Shown: positions 47,575 through 58,948 of the stretch, one piece after another
How the letters are laid out: the number at the start of each line of letters is the position of its first letter
Position numbering within the stretch: the stretch's first letter is position 1
NCBI GenBank assembly: GCA_019009955.1
Contig: CM032228.1
Coordinates: 182,125,501-182,189,500 of the forward strand
Reading direction: 5' to 3'
DNA: 64,000 nucleotides
DNA from: Riptortus pedestris
Lineage: Eukaryota > Arthropoda > Insecta > Hemiptera > Alydidae
The notes under the pieces: generated by a model
The model's input: only the letters and a program-made list of their open reading frames with translations
Told to the model about the DNA's origin: nothing
Database searches by the model: none
Position numbers and translations under genes: made by a program

Positions 47575-48291
47575 TGTATGTATATATATATAATGTATCT
47601 GTTAACACTCAAGCGGGGCGCAATTTTTGTTTGATCGTTACCTAACTCGATGTATAAGTGTTGTACAAGTATGTAAAACTGAAGGTCAGGTTCGTTCAGG
47701 GTATGGAGGAAAAGTTTGAAATCCAGAGGTAGAGGGGGAATTTTTAAAAATCGAAATATCTTCGTTGGAAATTAAATGTACTATAATCATTGTAATATAC
47801 ATTTATTCTCTCTCTTAAATATTAACCGGGATATTTGCATTTTTCAATTTTCAGCCTTCAGTAAACCCCCAACAGTATTCATGTTACATAAACAATACTC
47901 TGTTAAATAATAAATCATATTATTCAAAGATTAAATACCCACTATTGTTTTCAAGGGACCTTTATTATACGAGATACATGCAAATATGTTCTGGTGATAC
48001 CCCCCCCCCCCCTCGTCTTAAGTTTATGGACTACTAAAATTTGATTTATTAAGATAAAAATTATTCTGATTCATTATTCAGTACTAGATATAGTGAATAG
48101 TTTTCAATAAAATTGTTATACTCTGATATATTTTATTAATTGTTTTTATTTTCTGTGAGAGGTTAGCAGACAGCTTTTTTTTACATTTCAGACGCTTCCC
48201 GTCGGGAAGGGAAAGGTTTCTTATTACTGTTTGATTTATTCAATTATTATTCACGAGGGAAATCTGTTTCCGCAGCCCCTGCGTGGCGCAC
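47575..48291 (+). mobile_element. HINE-like element, long subfamily, 5'-truncated
   Basis: Starts at the TA core (47581-47593), then CTGTTAACACTCAAGCGG, a reduced G-rich block, the long 3' segment with a C12 run (48001-48012), CGAGGGAAATCTG, a hairpin remnant (GCAGCCCCTGCG) and TGGCGCAC. Confidence 0.82.
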
Positions 48292-49090
48292 TTATTTTTC
48301 TAGATCAATCTGCATTTTAAAAATGTGAATCGGTAATGAACTGCTCGTACGAAATGCAGAACTTCATAACACACTATGGTTAAAAAACACTTTTCTTTAT
48401 AGGTTTTAAAGTCGTCATCCCCTATCACAATGGATACCGAAACGATTAAATTTACCATATAGGGACTTTATACTCTTATTCAGTGAGTTCGCTAACAAGA
48501 AATTTGTTAAAGTTTTAGTATAAAACACGTTTTCATAAATCTACTGAAATTGCTGGCAAACTGTACAGATCAATGTACAGAATGGTTTGAGTTAATTTAA
48601 TCTGTGAGGCTGCACTATCAACATGCGGTTGTTGTTTATGCGGTTTCACAGTAACTAACTAGAAGTGAGACTCGTGTCTGCAAGTGCTTAGATATCTGAC
48701 TCCAGTACCAACGCTGATCCAATTATGAATTATTGGATACTGTTCTTTCACAATCTCTCTCTGAACCTTGTACCTTCCATCGAAAAAAAATACTCGAATT
48801 TAGTCATAAACTTTACATTATTATCTCAAAACATCTTCTAGGAGATCGTAACGTTCTTGTGAGAGCATTTTCAAAAAAAAAAAAAAATATTAAATATATA
48901 AAAATTTGTGAAGAATTGGTCGTCTTCTTCTCTCTCAAAGTAAAAATATTAAACTTTTTGAAGAAAAGTTTGCCTTTTATGAAGAAGCAAACATTAATAA
49001 TGTATTAAAAGGACCTTAATCTATCGATACTCAATTATCAAGATCTGTTGTAAAACAATATTGTTTCAGTGTTTGTGTGTTGTATACGTA
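48292..49090. other. No recognisable gene
   Basis: The Lys-rich 91-codon open frame at 48733-49008 contains a long A run and no motif. Confidence 0.35.
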
Positions 49091-49791
49091 CAATTGAAGG
49101 GTTGCTAGCAAAAACCCCACTAGTCAAAAAAACTGAAAAATGAGTTTGAGCAGTCATTATGTAGTGTACAGTATTACTCATTTACTGATACAATCGAAAT
49201 TGTCTAAAACACCTCTCGTCGTACTGTTTCGGGAGTTAAAAATACGGCGATTCCGCAGAAACCCCACTAGCCAGGAACGCTTCGATTAAAGACCTTGCAA
49301 CATCCTGCAAGGAAGGATTTTTACAATGTTTGCAAGCCGATTCACCTTATCTTGACACCAAACTGACATCGATGAAAATAGTGATGGATGTGAAGATTGA
49401 TTTTTCCAAAGTTATTGTACACGTTATTCAAAATTTTGCTTCATAATTTTTCTTAAATTCTTCATTTTTCTTGTTGAAATAAACAAGTAACTCAATAATC
49501 TGCCGAATGCTCTCTACCTGATCATGTTATCTATATGATATTTGACTTTAAAGATTTTGTTGAATTCCACCAAAAACCCCATTAGTCCAGAACATTCTTC
49601 TTCCCCATTGAAAGAGGATATGTTTGATCATCCATAAATTAGTATAGATATCATTCCTCATCTCCAAGGATTTTATTAAAAAAATATCAAACTTTTACTC
49701 CCTCATGGAATGTAGACAAACGGTTTTATTTAATTTACCAAAAAAAGTGTTTTTCTGGCTGGTGGGGTTTTTGCTAGCAACCCTTCAATTG
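49091..49791. mobile_element. 701-bp non-autonomous DNA transposon with perfect 30-bp terminal inverted repeats
   Basis: The left end (49091-49120) begins CAATTGAAGGGTTGCTAGCA and continues AAAACCCCAC. The right end (49762-49791) is its exact reverse complement. The terminal CAATTG is palindromic, so it may instead be a 6-bp target duplication around an element starting AAGGGTTGC. ACCCCACTAG-type motifs recur inside (49114, 49261, 49572). No transposase is recognised. Superfamily undetermined. Confidence 0.88.
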
Positions 49792-50543
49792 AACTACAAA
49801 AACAAATATAAACTCAGCATTTATTTCATTAAATATTCTCTCCTAGATAATACGATCAGTTCTATTTCTATTATCTTCATAAAACAAGTGACAAAAATTA
49901 CCGATTTTTTTACTATGCTGATTAAGGTCAGTAGTAATTTGAAGCTTTGTATAATGAATTGCGTCATAAGCAGATTTACCTTCAAAAGAACATTTTCCGT
50001 GAGGTTTAGCGCTAAGAGGGCTTAAAGGACTTAACTGCTTTCAAAATCTGTTTAAGGAGCGGATTGATGTTGTGTGAGGTAGAGTAGAGGTTATGGAGAG
50101 GTGCTCTCTAGCGGCGGAAGGAGCATTTGTGGGAGAATGTATTGAAGTCTTGTTAAGAGTAGCTTAGTAATGGGAAGTGGCACCCGATCCTGTCCTCAGC
50201 AGGATATTCGATACCCCACAGTATCCTGCTAAGTCTCTTCTTCCGCCTCTTAATGGCTCATCATGTCCGTACCTACTTCCCTTCATTCTGTTTGGCGACT
50301 CTTTTAGTTCTTTCGAGAGGGATTCCTCGCTAATCATCTTAGCCAACTTGGCATTTTACTCGTAATTCTAGATTTTGATCCCACAATCTCAGGCTTATCG
50401 GAACATTTTAAAGTTCATGGATTTTACAAGTGGCATCCTATTCCATTAGATGAACATTTGAAAAAAATCATGAGGCCATTTGGAAAATAGAGAATACCAA
50501 TTTTCGCCATGTATATATTTTTTCCAGTCCGAAATTTAAAAAA
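49792..50543. other. No recognisable gene
   Basis: The 106-codon open frame 49705-50025 begins inside the TIR element and has no motif. Opposing short frames at 50164-50365 are also unrecognised. Confidence 0.35.
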
Positions 50544-51237
50544 GTCCGTCACGCAGGGGCTGCGTAAACTAAGCAGATTTCCCACGTGAAGTTTTACAAT
50601 AGAGAAATCTGCCTAATAACAACGGTAGTAGTAAGAAACCTCTAAACCTAAAACATTATTTAGGGCGTAATAACCCAGTAGTTTCTAGCCCCAAAAAAAC
50701 AGTTAACCTAACCTCTAAACCTATTCACGAGGGACGAATAGTTATGGAAACGGCCGCCAGAGCTCTCGGCGGAAAGTCCGAACATAGCCTACTGGCGACC
50801 ACACGCAGAATACAAATGCAAATATCTCGGTTAATATTCAAGATACAGGATAAATGTATAGAACAATATTTATAGTAAATTGAATTTCCAATAAGATTTA
50901 TTCTATAGAATTTTTCGATCCGACGCATAATAACGGAGATATTTTTAATTTTCAAAAATCCCCCCTCTAAACCCCCCCCTCCTACTGGTCCGATTTCAGC
51001 CATTAACGAACTTGATCTTCCTTTTTACATAAAACGATTAAATTCCGAGTTTGGTAACGTTCAAACAAAAATTGCGACCGCTAGAGCGTTAACAGACAAA
51101 TATATATATATATATTTTGAACGGACCTCATTTTCGTCATCTCCTGGGTAGGATCGATGGACATTTGAAGAAATTTTTCGAAACTCGCATCATGAGTACG
51201 ACCTCAATAGCTGATTTCCCTTAAGGGAAATCTGCTA
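50544..51237 (-). mobile_element. HINE-like element, full length, short subfamily with 72-bp insertion
   Basis: GTCCGTCACGCAGGGGCTGC at the left, AAGCAGATTTCCCACGTG, and the same GGTTTAGAGGTT-flanked insertion as the 44-kb copy (complement at 50637-50720). It continues with the short 3' segment, C-rich block 50959-50988, a minimal TA core, the 5' block and an intact palindrome ending AAATCTGCT. Confidence 0.93.
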
Positions 51238-51452
51238 AAAAAAATTGGTGATTTCAAAAATTACTCACCAGAATATTTGGAAATATCTTCGCACGTATTT
51301 CCTCAAATTTGAATTTTCAAATGGAATTCTAATATGGAGTTTTGGGTGAATCTGGGGTAATATCGTGGGAATAGTGCCAGGTCATGTACACTATTCTTGT
51401 ACCTTAACGGGAATGTCGGGAATAGTTTTTGTTAGGTGACGTTTCACACACT

Positions 51453-51484
<32 letters not shown>

Positions 51485-51491
51485 TCTCTCT
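51453..51491. repeat. (CT)n microsatellite before the LINE
   Basis: CT repeats with one GT interruption, about 30 bp upstream of the LINE reading frame. Confidence 0.9.
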
Positions 51492-51521
51492 TAAATCCTT
51501 ACATCCTCTAATAAAATATAA

Positions 51522-52040
51522 AAAAACTTTTTCCCATTGGAAATTAAGATAAAACTTGTATCCAGCCTAATTTTGCCATCAATGTGGCACTGCGATTCGG
51601 TTTATATAGGCATTACATCTACAGACGACATTAAAACTCAGACAGCATTTAATTCAGCTATCAGGTATATATTCAATGCTAAGAGAGATGAGTACATAAC
51701 ATAGTACATTGAATCTCTTGGATGGCTCATGTCTAAGGTGTATCGGCGCTTAAATATATTATGTCTTGCAAAGAAGGATTTGGGAGTGCCCAAAAATCTT
51801 TATGAGGGTTTCATTCCTGTGGATAGTGAAAGACTGGTAAATAAATTCCACCTAGCAGTCTGCAGAACCAACATATATCGCCAGGCTTTCTCTGCTGTTA
51901 CTGCGAGAGTGTTGAATGCTTTACCTAAAGAAATAAAAGCATCATCATCATTCCGAAGGGCCTGCATTAATCATTTTCTAACGACCGAGATGGGGATATT
52001 ACAAAACCATTTGTATATTAGTTTTATTTTTATATCTTTA
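51522..52040 (+). pseudogene. LINE reverse-transcriptase C-terminal region, pseudogene
   Basis: One frame reads NFFPLEIKIKLVSSLILPS, then HCDSVY, FNSAIRYIFNAKRDEYIT, a TAG stop (51702-51704), YIESLGWL, RRLNILCLAKK, and near the end RVLNALPKEIKASSSFRRA. These are the thumb and C-terminal motifs of Jockey/CR1/L2-like LINEs (KLV-SLI-PH-DYCD, A-RYIF---R--ITPYL--L-WL--R---, R-WN-LP--I). The catalytic palm motifs lie in the part lost by 5' truncation. The single stop sits where the family usually has Pro. The clade is not resolved. Confidence 0.82.
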
Positions 52041-54108
52041 CTAGCTTGCGCCAGCAAGGGGGCTTCGCCCCCTTGACCCCCTTGGCGAAGCGATGCCTTC
52101 GGCATCGCCACAAAAGGTAGAGCGATCCCTTCGGGATCGCCGTACTGAGACTTGGGCTAAGCGGAAAAAAATAAATATTTTCCTGATTATTTGTGAAATT
52201 TTAACTTTTTAGTCAATTTAATTTTTTTTAAATGATATAATGCCCTATTTATTGGAAATAGCAAGTGAAATTAATTTAAAACGGTGAAATAATCGATTTT
52301 TTAAAAAAAATACCATGTAAAATAGGTAAAAATGGTCATATACACGATTTATAAAAAATACGTTAAGCACACGATTTAATATTAAATTAAGTGCAGGTAC
52401 ATATTAGTAAATACTATATTATTATTATTAAATTATAATATATTTAATTCAAATTGGTTTAATTGTGATTTAAATAAAAAAATAAAGTAAATAGTGGAAT
52501 ACACAATTTAGAAATGAATACTAATGAAAATACTAATAAATACACGATTTAGAAGAAAAACGAAGTAAAATAGTTAAGTTCACGATTTAATATTAAATTA
52601 GAAATAAATCTAAATGCATTTAATTCAAATTGGTTCATTCGTGATTTAAAAAAGAAATATGGTAAACATATAAACGCAGCTACTTACTGAAGAATATAAA
52701 GTAATATGATGCCCGAAGATCCATTTTTCCTATAAAAAATGAAGAAACTGCCACCTATTAATAAATGGTTTATGAAATAACATGGTCGTGTAACAATATC
52801 ATGAATAATATAAGAAATAAACTGTACATCACAATTCCAATGATAAAAGAAGAGTATTAGATATAACGAATGGACTAAATATGACTGAAAACAGGAAACA
52901 ATGCAGTGTACGTCCGGTCCTAGCTGCAGGATAAACGGCCTGTCCCAGCAGTACAATCAGCGGCCGGTAGAGTGTGCCATAGTAATAGAGCGGCTAAATG
53001 AATCACTCCGAAAGCAATAATTCAAGAATACGTAAGACACCCGACAATAACACTTAAAAAAAATCTACTATCAATGATCTGTATTCGCATTATTAAATCG
53101 TTTGTAAATAAACAAAAATTAAAGGAAGTAGGGCAAGCAGTTAGCATTAGTGCAAAATATATCTAGAAGAGTGAGCTGTAGACGATCAAAACAAAGGAAA
53201 TATACCGAACTAATAACTTGCAACATTTAAGAAATACATTTCTTAGTAAAATAAATTCAAAATACATTCTTTAGTAAAGAAAATTCACAATATACACCAA
53301 TCAACAAACAATTTAAAGAAGTGAGGTACGAAAAGCAGTAAGCTTTAGTTACCCAAACATCTGGAAGGGAGTGCTGAAGTCAAATAAACGAAACAAAGCC
53401 CTTTCAAGCCGATAACTATCAGCATTTAAAATATTATACAAAATCCAAATTCACCACAATAATAATCAAAATTCAACACATATAGGATTATTATATGAAA
53501 CTAAACAAACCAATTTTGGGATAATACAAAATTTAAATAACAATTAGACAAATAATAACAGTAAATCAAATTTAAGGCTCTCGGAGATCTTAAATGCTTT
53601 ATTTAAATGGGATACTTGACTTTCTAAAGGGCAATTCATTAAAATACGATTTAAATACATATTTAAATGACATTACTTTTTCATTTACCACGCCCTTTGC
53701 CCTTCGCCCGGGTAAAAAAGGGGGGTTAGGTCCGTTTCGGCGGGAAAGCGATTTTGGACTTTGAGCGCCTCGCTACGGGAATCGAACCGTCCTATATCGA
53801 AGCTAAAGGTGTCTACGGCTCAGGGATTCATCGGAGAGTTTTTCCCCCGGTCGGTAAAGAGATCGGGCTTACCCTCGGATTTATAGCGAATTTAAGGCGA
53901 AAAAAATTCGGCCGGGAATAAAAATTTTCGAGGGCCTCTAGCTATTACGGATCGAGAGATATTACGGATTCGATAATTTTCCAAAGCAAAAGTCGACCAC
54001 GACGAACAAAACGGTACCCGGATCGTGAAAATCGGTCCAGCGATAAGGGCGGTACATTTCGGAGGGCAAACTCCAAATCGTGGTGGTACAGTGGCTATAT
54101 ATTATAGA
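52041..54108 (-). mobile_element. Non-autonomous Helitron C (about 2.07 kb), inserted in the LINE
   Basis: On the minus strand it starts TCTATAATATATAGCCACTG (from 54108) and ends with hairpin AAGGGGGC-GAA-GCCCCCTT, an 11-nt spacer (GCTGGCGCAAG), then CTAG (52041-52044), then T. Two more hairpins with the same GAA loop lie just upstream (52122-52140 and 52090-52108). No target duplication. No Rep/helicase coding. The segment 53690-54090 is strikingly GC-richer than the AT-rich middle (52150-53680). Confidence 0.82.
52055..52140 (-). other. Three consecutive 8-bp-stem, GAA-loop hairpins at the Helitron C 3' end
   Basis: In element orientation: GCGATCCC-GAA-GGGATCGC, GCGATGCC-GAA-GGCATCGC, AAGGGGGC-GAA-GCCCCCTT. 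Only the last is in the standard terminator position. GCGAAGC-type DNA mini-hairpins are known to be exceptionally stable. Confidence 0.9.
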
Positions 54109-54231
54109 ATGTTTGTTGTGTAAGTTTTAATTTAATTTATAATGGTTTAGTTTAATTTATAAATAGTAAAATAATAAATATAAATGTCTATTTTCTGTAT
54201 GAGATGGGCCATTGGTCCTATGACAATAAAC

Positions 54232-54232
<1 letters not shown>

Positions 54233-54276
<44 letters not shown>
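54233..54276. repeat. (CT)n tail of the LINE
   Basis: About 21 CT units directly after AATAAACGCAT, in the position of a LINE 3' tail. Confidence 0.9.
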
Positions 54277-54279
<3 letters not shown>

Positions 54280-54321
54280 GATATGCTCACGACAAAAAAA
54301 TAAGCTGTCTCCTTATGATAT

Positions 54322-55226
54322 TGTTACGTTTTTATTACCAAAACCAGTAATAAACTTTTTTAATAAGAGTTCTTTTGGATTGCAAAATTAAATACTCGCA
54401 AGTTTCACAGTTTTTATCACTGCACAATTTATTTGGATAATGCACAATAAACTTGGTAATTATTCTTAAATACTACTCACAGTATAGACTGATAGCGTCA
54501 CTGTTCTTCAGATTACACAGTCCAATAATTCACTGAAATTCGCAGAAAGACGGCACTGCACTGTCCTTTGCTTCGCGGCACTGCACTGTCTTCTACTTCG
54601 CGGCACTGCACTGTCCTTTACTTCGCGGCACTGCACTGTCTTAAACACGGCACTAAACTGTTACTTACAGTCACGGCACAACACTGTTCTTCTTATAAAA
54701 ACACTTTACCGCACTGTACTAGGTCGCATTAAAGCACTGATGTGAACATCAAGACAGGTGACAATAAAACTGACTGTTCACGTTTTTTTTTTTTTTATTT
54801 TTTTTTTTTTATCAGAGTCCAGATTACCTCGAAAAAGAATGTGAAACAAGGAAATGTAGGACCTTGTAAGCCCTACGTGGGTTTGAGTTGGTAGTCTCCT
54901 TGTACTGAGCGATGCGCTCTACTATAAGGAGTGGTTGAGAAAAGTTTGGTGTTGTAAGAGCGAAAATTAACTGTGGGTTGACCTGGTATCTGGCGGTGCC
55001 AGGTGGAAATCTGGACTGCTCACGGCTGGCCCGAGCTTCTTTATATAGGTTGTCGGCATACATCAAAGGGGAATTGTCTAGTTCATTCCAGGCTGGGCTA
55101 GACGAGCCTAGTATCGTCTCGACCGACCCTCCGTCGGTCTCTTTGATCTACGTCACACTTTCCAAATACGCGACTCTCTCTCTCTCTCTCTCTGAAGGAT
55201 TATTCATCTATTTAATTTTCGCAACA
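54322..55226 (-). mobile_element. Probable solo LTR (905 bp) with ATAT target duplication
   Basis: The plus strand begins TGTTACG and ends CGCAACA, giving TGTT...AACA ends typical of LTRs, flanked on both sides by ATAT (54318-54321, 55227-55230). On the minus strand a TATATAAAG box lies near 55046-55038 and AATAAA at 54339-54334 precedes the CGTAACA end, so the LTR probably reads on the minus strand. Contains a 25-bp tandem repeat and a CT run. No second LTR copy or internal gag-pol is present in the window. Superfamily not assigned. Confidence 0.6.
54551..54650. repeat. 25-bp tandem repeat inside the LTR
   Basis: CGGCACTGCACTGTC recurs at 54551, 54576, 54601 and 54626, with CTTCG spacers. 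Decayed further copies follow (CGGCACTAAACTG, CGGCACAACACTG). Confidence 0.9.
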
Positions 55227-55230
55227 ATAT

Positions 55231-58200
55231 TATATGTTCCATGTAGGGCTGCCCTCCCCACCGCCTAACCATGTAATCATTTATAGTAAAATGTTTTGTT
55301 TTATTTATTTTACTAAATGTAAATATTTAGTGTTGTCCGTCTATCCGGAATTGTTGGTGGGCAACGTATTACATATTAATATTGCTTAAGTGAAAATTAA
55401 CAGTCGCAACCAAGTTTTTGTTCAATATAGATTGTATATGGTATGTTGAATAGAAATTACATGAAATATTGTAGACTGTAAAACAAACTAGCTCCACTAT
55501 TCTGGAGAAGAACGCTGAGACTTGTGTGATGCTCATTCCCACCAGCTCAGCAACTCTGTTCGCTGACTTATAATAACGTCGGCAAAACTTCCGGCAAATT
55601 GATATTGAGTGGAGTGCACAATACTGCTTTTCATCCAGCTGTGAAGGAGATCTTATTAATCTCTTCTGGGAAAATAATATATATCTATATTCTGGTAGGA
55701 AAGAAGATGACAGAAAATTGAGATCAGTCTTTGTTGCAACATACTTTCACCAAATTAATAGTAGGATAGACAATTATTAATTGACTGAAATAAGTCATTA
55801 TTATTTTATTTTCAATTTTTAGATTCTCCCTACATTGTTCAAACCACCTTTAAAGGGGCTAAATCATGAATTGATAAAGATTGTATCAATTTATCAAGCA
55901 TATTTTATATGGATAATAAGTTGGCTATTTCCCGTAAGTAAAATCAGATATTGACTTTCTGATCATGCCGGCGTTTTAAAAAAATCTACCATCAATAAAA
56001 AGTCGCTAATTATGCTTCACCACAATGGAGTTGTTTTCATTTGATTTTGTTGGAAATATTGAGGCCTAAAGTTTTCAGGTTCGTTGGTGTGTATTGAAGG
56101 TATGTTTTGAGCTGTAATGTTTCCTTTAATGTATTGGCTTCCAATTTTTCATTTGCTCAGCTTGATTGATTGTGATTTTGAGCCCCCAACATTGTGTGCA
56201 ATGCCGCCCCCCCCTCTCTAGTACTTTTACACAATATGAACAATGACCAATTTAGGTAGAAAGTTCTCAGAAAATCCTTCCAATACACTTGCGATACTTT
56301 TAATTATTATTTTCACTGGTTTTTGCAATACTTTTTTTTTAAATATATTTCCATAATACCTGGTAGTCAGTAGGAACCAATTTTCGAAATTCAATTCAGA
56401 CAAAAAAATAATAGTAACCATCATAAACCTTGAGTACCTAGAATACAGGAATCGACTACCAGTGAAAACAGTGAATCATACTTATCTTGTTTTCATTCGT
56501 GAATGTTTCAAAAACACTTCTTCATCAGTTCACAAACTATTGTGTTACACATTTCAGTTCACTTTCTGAACTCTCAGCTTCATCTTGAGGTGATGAAAAT
56601 TACGCAGCATATTATTCTAAACGTCCTGAAATGTAAAAATTAATTGGAAAAATTCTTTGAATTCGCTACCTATCAATATCGAACGATCTCCTCTTGATAG
56701 AAAAATGTGGCTAACCATGTTTAGCCATTTATCATATATACGAATATAAATATCTGGTTTACACGGAAAATATTCTGCAGAAGATCGTCTTGCTTGTTCT
56801 TCTTGCAACATTTGTTTTTTTAGTCATTCCAGCACAAATGGTATCATGTACACATTCTATTCTTTGTCTAATGTAAGAAGGACCATGTATGAAGAAGGCC
56901 TGAAATGTAAGATGTGCACGAGATATTTAGTGGTGTAATAGCTAAAGAATGGTAGTATTTACCTACCAACAACAAATTACTAGAAAAATAAGAAATGTTA
57001 TCAGAAGAGATCAAGTTACTCACAAGATTTGTATTGGCCATTCTTATCAGGATCATTGATACATATTGAGAAGCTATCTGTTCTCTTCTTAAATATTATA
57101 TCGTAAGTTTCCAATTGGAACTTACAATATAATATCTACTAACAAAATGGAGACTATCTAGACTATTATCACGAATCATCAATGGCATATTACTCCTTCA
57201 AAGCAACAATGCTTTAGGGGTTTTATAGGACATGAGTCACCCTCCGAACTGCGATATTATTACATCTACAACGAATACTTCTACCATGACAACCATAGTC
57301 GAAATCGATTTACACTTTTGCACCCCAAAGCATTTATTTTCGATGGGTTTCTCTGTACTTTGATTATGCCACCATCCCCTTGATCAAGTTACTCGATAAG
57401 CGTTAACAATCATTCTGAGCAATTAGCATATAGGATTATTAGAGCTTACTTTCTATGTTCATTAGAATATGGTTAATTAAATTTAAATCTATCTACCACG
57501 AGCTGTATAATTAGCATACTGTAGTTGCCCAGTTATTAAGAGAATCATTTTAGGTAGAGTCATGGTCCAATGTCTGGTGCCTGTATATCAGATTATTTCC
57601 TGAAATTTACCGAAAGTTTCTGTATAATTAATTTGAAATCCTATGATATCAACAATTTTTACGAGTCTTAATTCATTGTACCGACAGGTTCAAGGACGAC
57701 TCCGGGCAGGTTTTTTAATTACCACACGATTATTTTAAGTGCTTTTGACAAAAACAATACATAAAAAGGGCAAAGAATTAACCCCAATAAGAAATTATAC
57801 AGCAAATATTTAAATTATCAACTATAAAAAAAGTGTAAATATAAGAATATTCTTCGTAAATATCTTGTTTCTAATAGCTATCTACTAGATGTGAATATTT
57901 TGGATGGAACTAATGAATAATATTGGTGTAAAGTCGATTCACAGCGTTTCTTTTGAAAAAAGTTCGCTAAACTTCTTAGAACATATTTATTTTATTAATT
58001 TGAATCGAAATGTTACAACATTGTTGTGCATTTCATTTCCAGACGATTAAATTCTATGTTACTCTCCCACATTAAAGGTAATATTTTGATTATATTTTTT
58101 TTTTTGGGGGGGGGGGTCTCTAAACGACTCTGCAAGGGCCATTCTTGCACTCGGCTCTCATATTCTATCATTTGTAATGTAAGCAAACATTTGTCATGTG

Positions 58201-58350
58201 AACGACCTGTATTGTGCATTACCTTGCAGAAATTAACTAAAACTTCAGTACGCTTCCTTCTCCACTTACCCGTTAGTCTGAATTAACGCGTCACAAATCT
58301 TGTTTCATTTAATTTCAAGTCAGTTATGTTCTATTCATTTTTTATGTGTT
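55231..58350. other. No recognisable gene (about 3.1 kb)
   Basis: AT-rich. Holds a 43-nt near-perfect palindrome at 57093-57135 (arms ATATTATATCGTAAGTTTCC / its complement) and a T/G homopolymer junction at 58099-58117. Open frames at 56227, 56617, 56868 and 58013-58286 are motif-free. Confidence 0.4.
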
Positions 58351-58468
58351 AGCAGATTTCCCTGAAAGGAAATCAGCTATTGAGGTCGTACTCATGACCC
58401 GATTTTCGAAAAATTTCTTCAAATGACCATCGATCCTACCCAGGAGATGACGGAAATGAGGTCCGTTC

Positions 58469-58528
<60 letters not shown>

Positions 58529-58948
58529 CTGTTAACGTCTAGCGGTCGCAATTTTTGTTTGATCGTTACCAAACTCAATATTTAAACGTTTTATGCAAAA
58601 AGACAGATCATGTTCGTTAATGGCTGAAATCAGACCATTGGGAGGGGGGTTTAGAGGGGGGGATTTTCGAATATTTGAAATATCTCCGTTACTATACGTC
58701 GGATCAAAACATAGTATAGAACCAATCTTATTGCACATTAAATGTACTATAAATATTGTTCTATACATTTATTCTCTATCCTGAATATTAACCGAGATAT
58801 TTGCATTTTTATTAAGTGTAGCGGACGAGTGAGTTTCCCGCCAAAAGCTAGTTCGGCCGTAACTGTTGGGCACTCGTATGGAGATTTCTCTATTGTTTAA
58901 ATTCACGTGGGAAATCTGGTTAGTTTACGCAGCCCCTACGTGAGGGGC
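58351..58948 (+). mobile_element. HINE-like element, full length with shortened 3' segment
   Basis: AGCAGATTTCCCTGAAAGGA palindrome (two changes), TA core 58475-58525, TCTGTTAACGTCTAGCGG, G-rich block 58638-58664, a reduced short-type 3' segment (GCCAAAAGCTAGTTCGGCCG), GTGGGAAATCTGGTTAG, ACGCAG-CCC-CTACGT and GAGGGGC. Confidence 0.88.

Larger units (their letters stand above)
51522..54232 (+). mobile_element. 5'-truncated LINE, split by Helitron C
   Basis: 51522-52040 is the C-terminal part of a LINE reverse-transcriptase ORF. 54109-54232 is the end of the ORF (ATG TTT GTT GTG TAA at 54109-54123) and the 3'UTR, with GAGATGGGCCATTGGTCCTA and AATAAACGC before a (CT)n tail. The two parts are continuous in reading frame once 52041-54108 is removed, which supports the boundaries. 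Confidence 0.82.

Noticed and set aside
51729..52076. 115-codon open frame as a host gene
   Set aside because: Its sequence is the C-terminal end of a LINE polymerase, extending upstream through a stop. Its last residues are encoded by the inserted Helitron.
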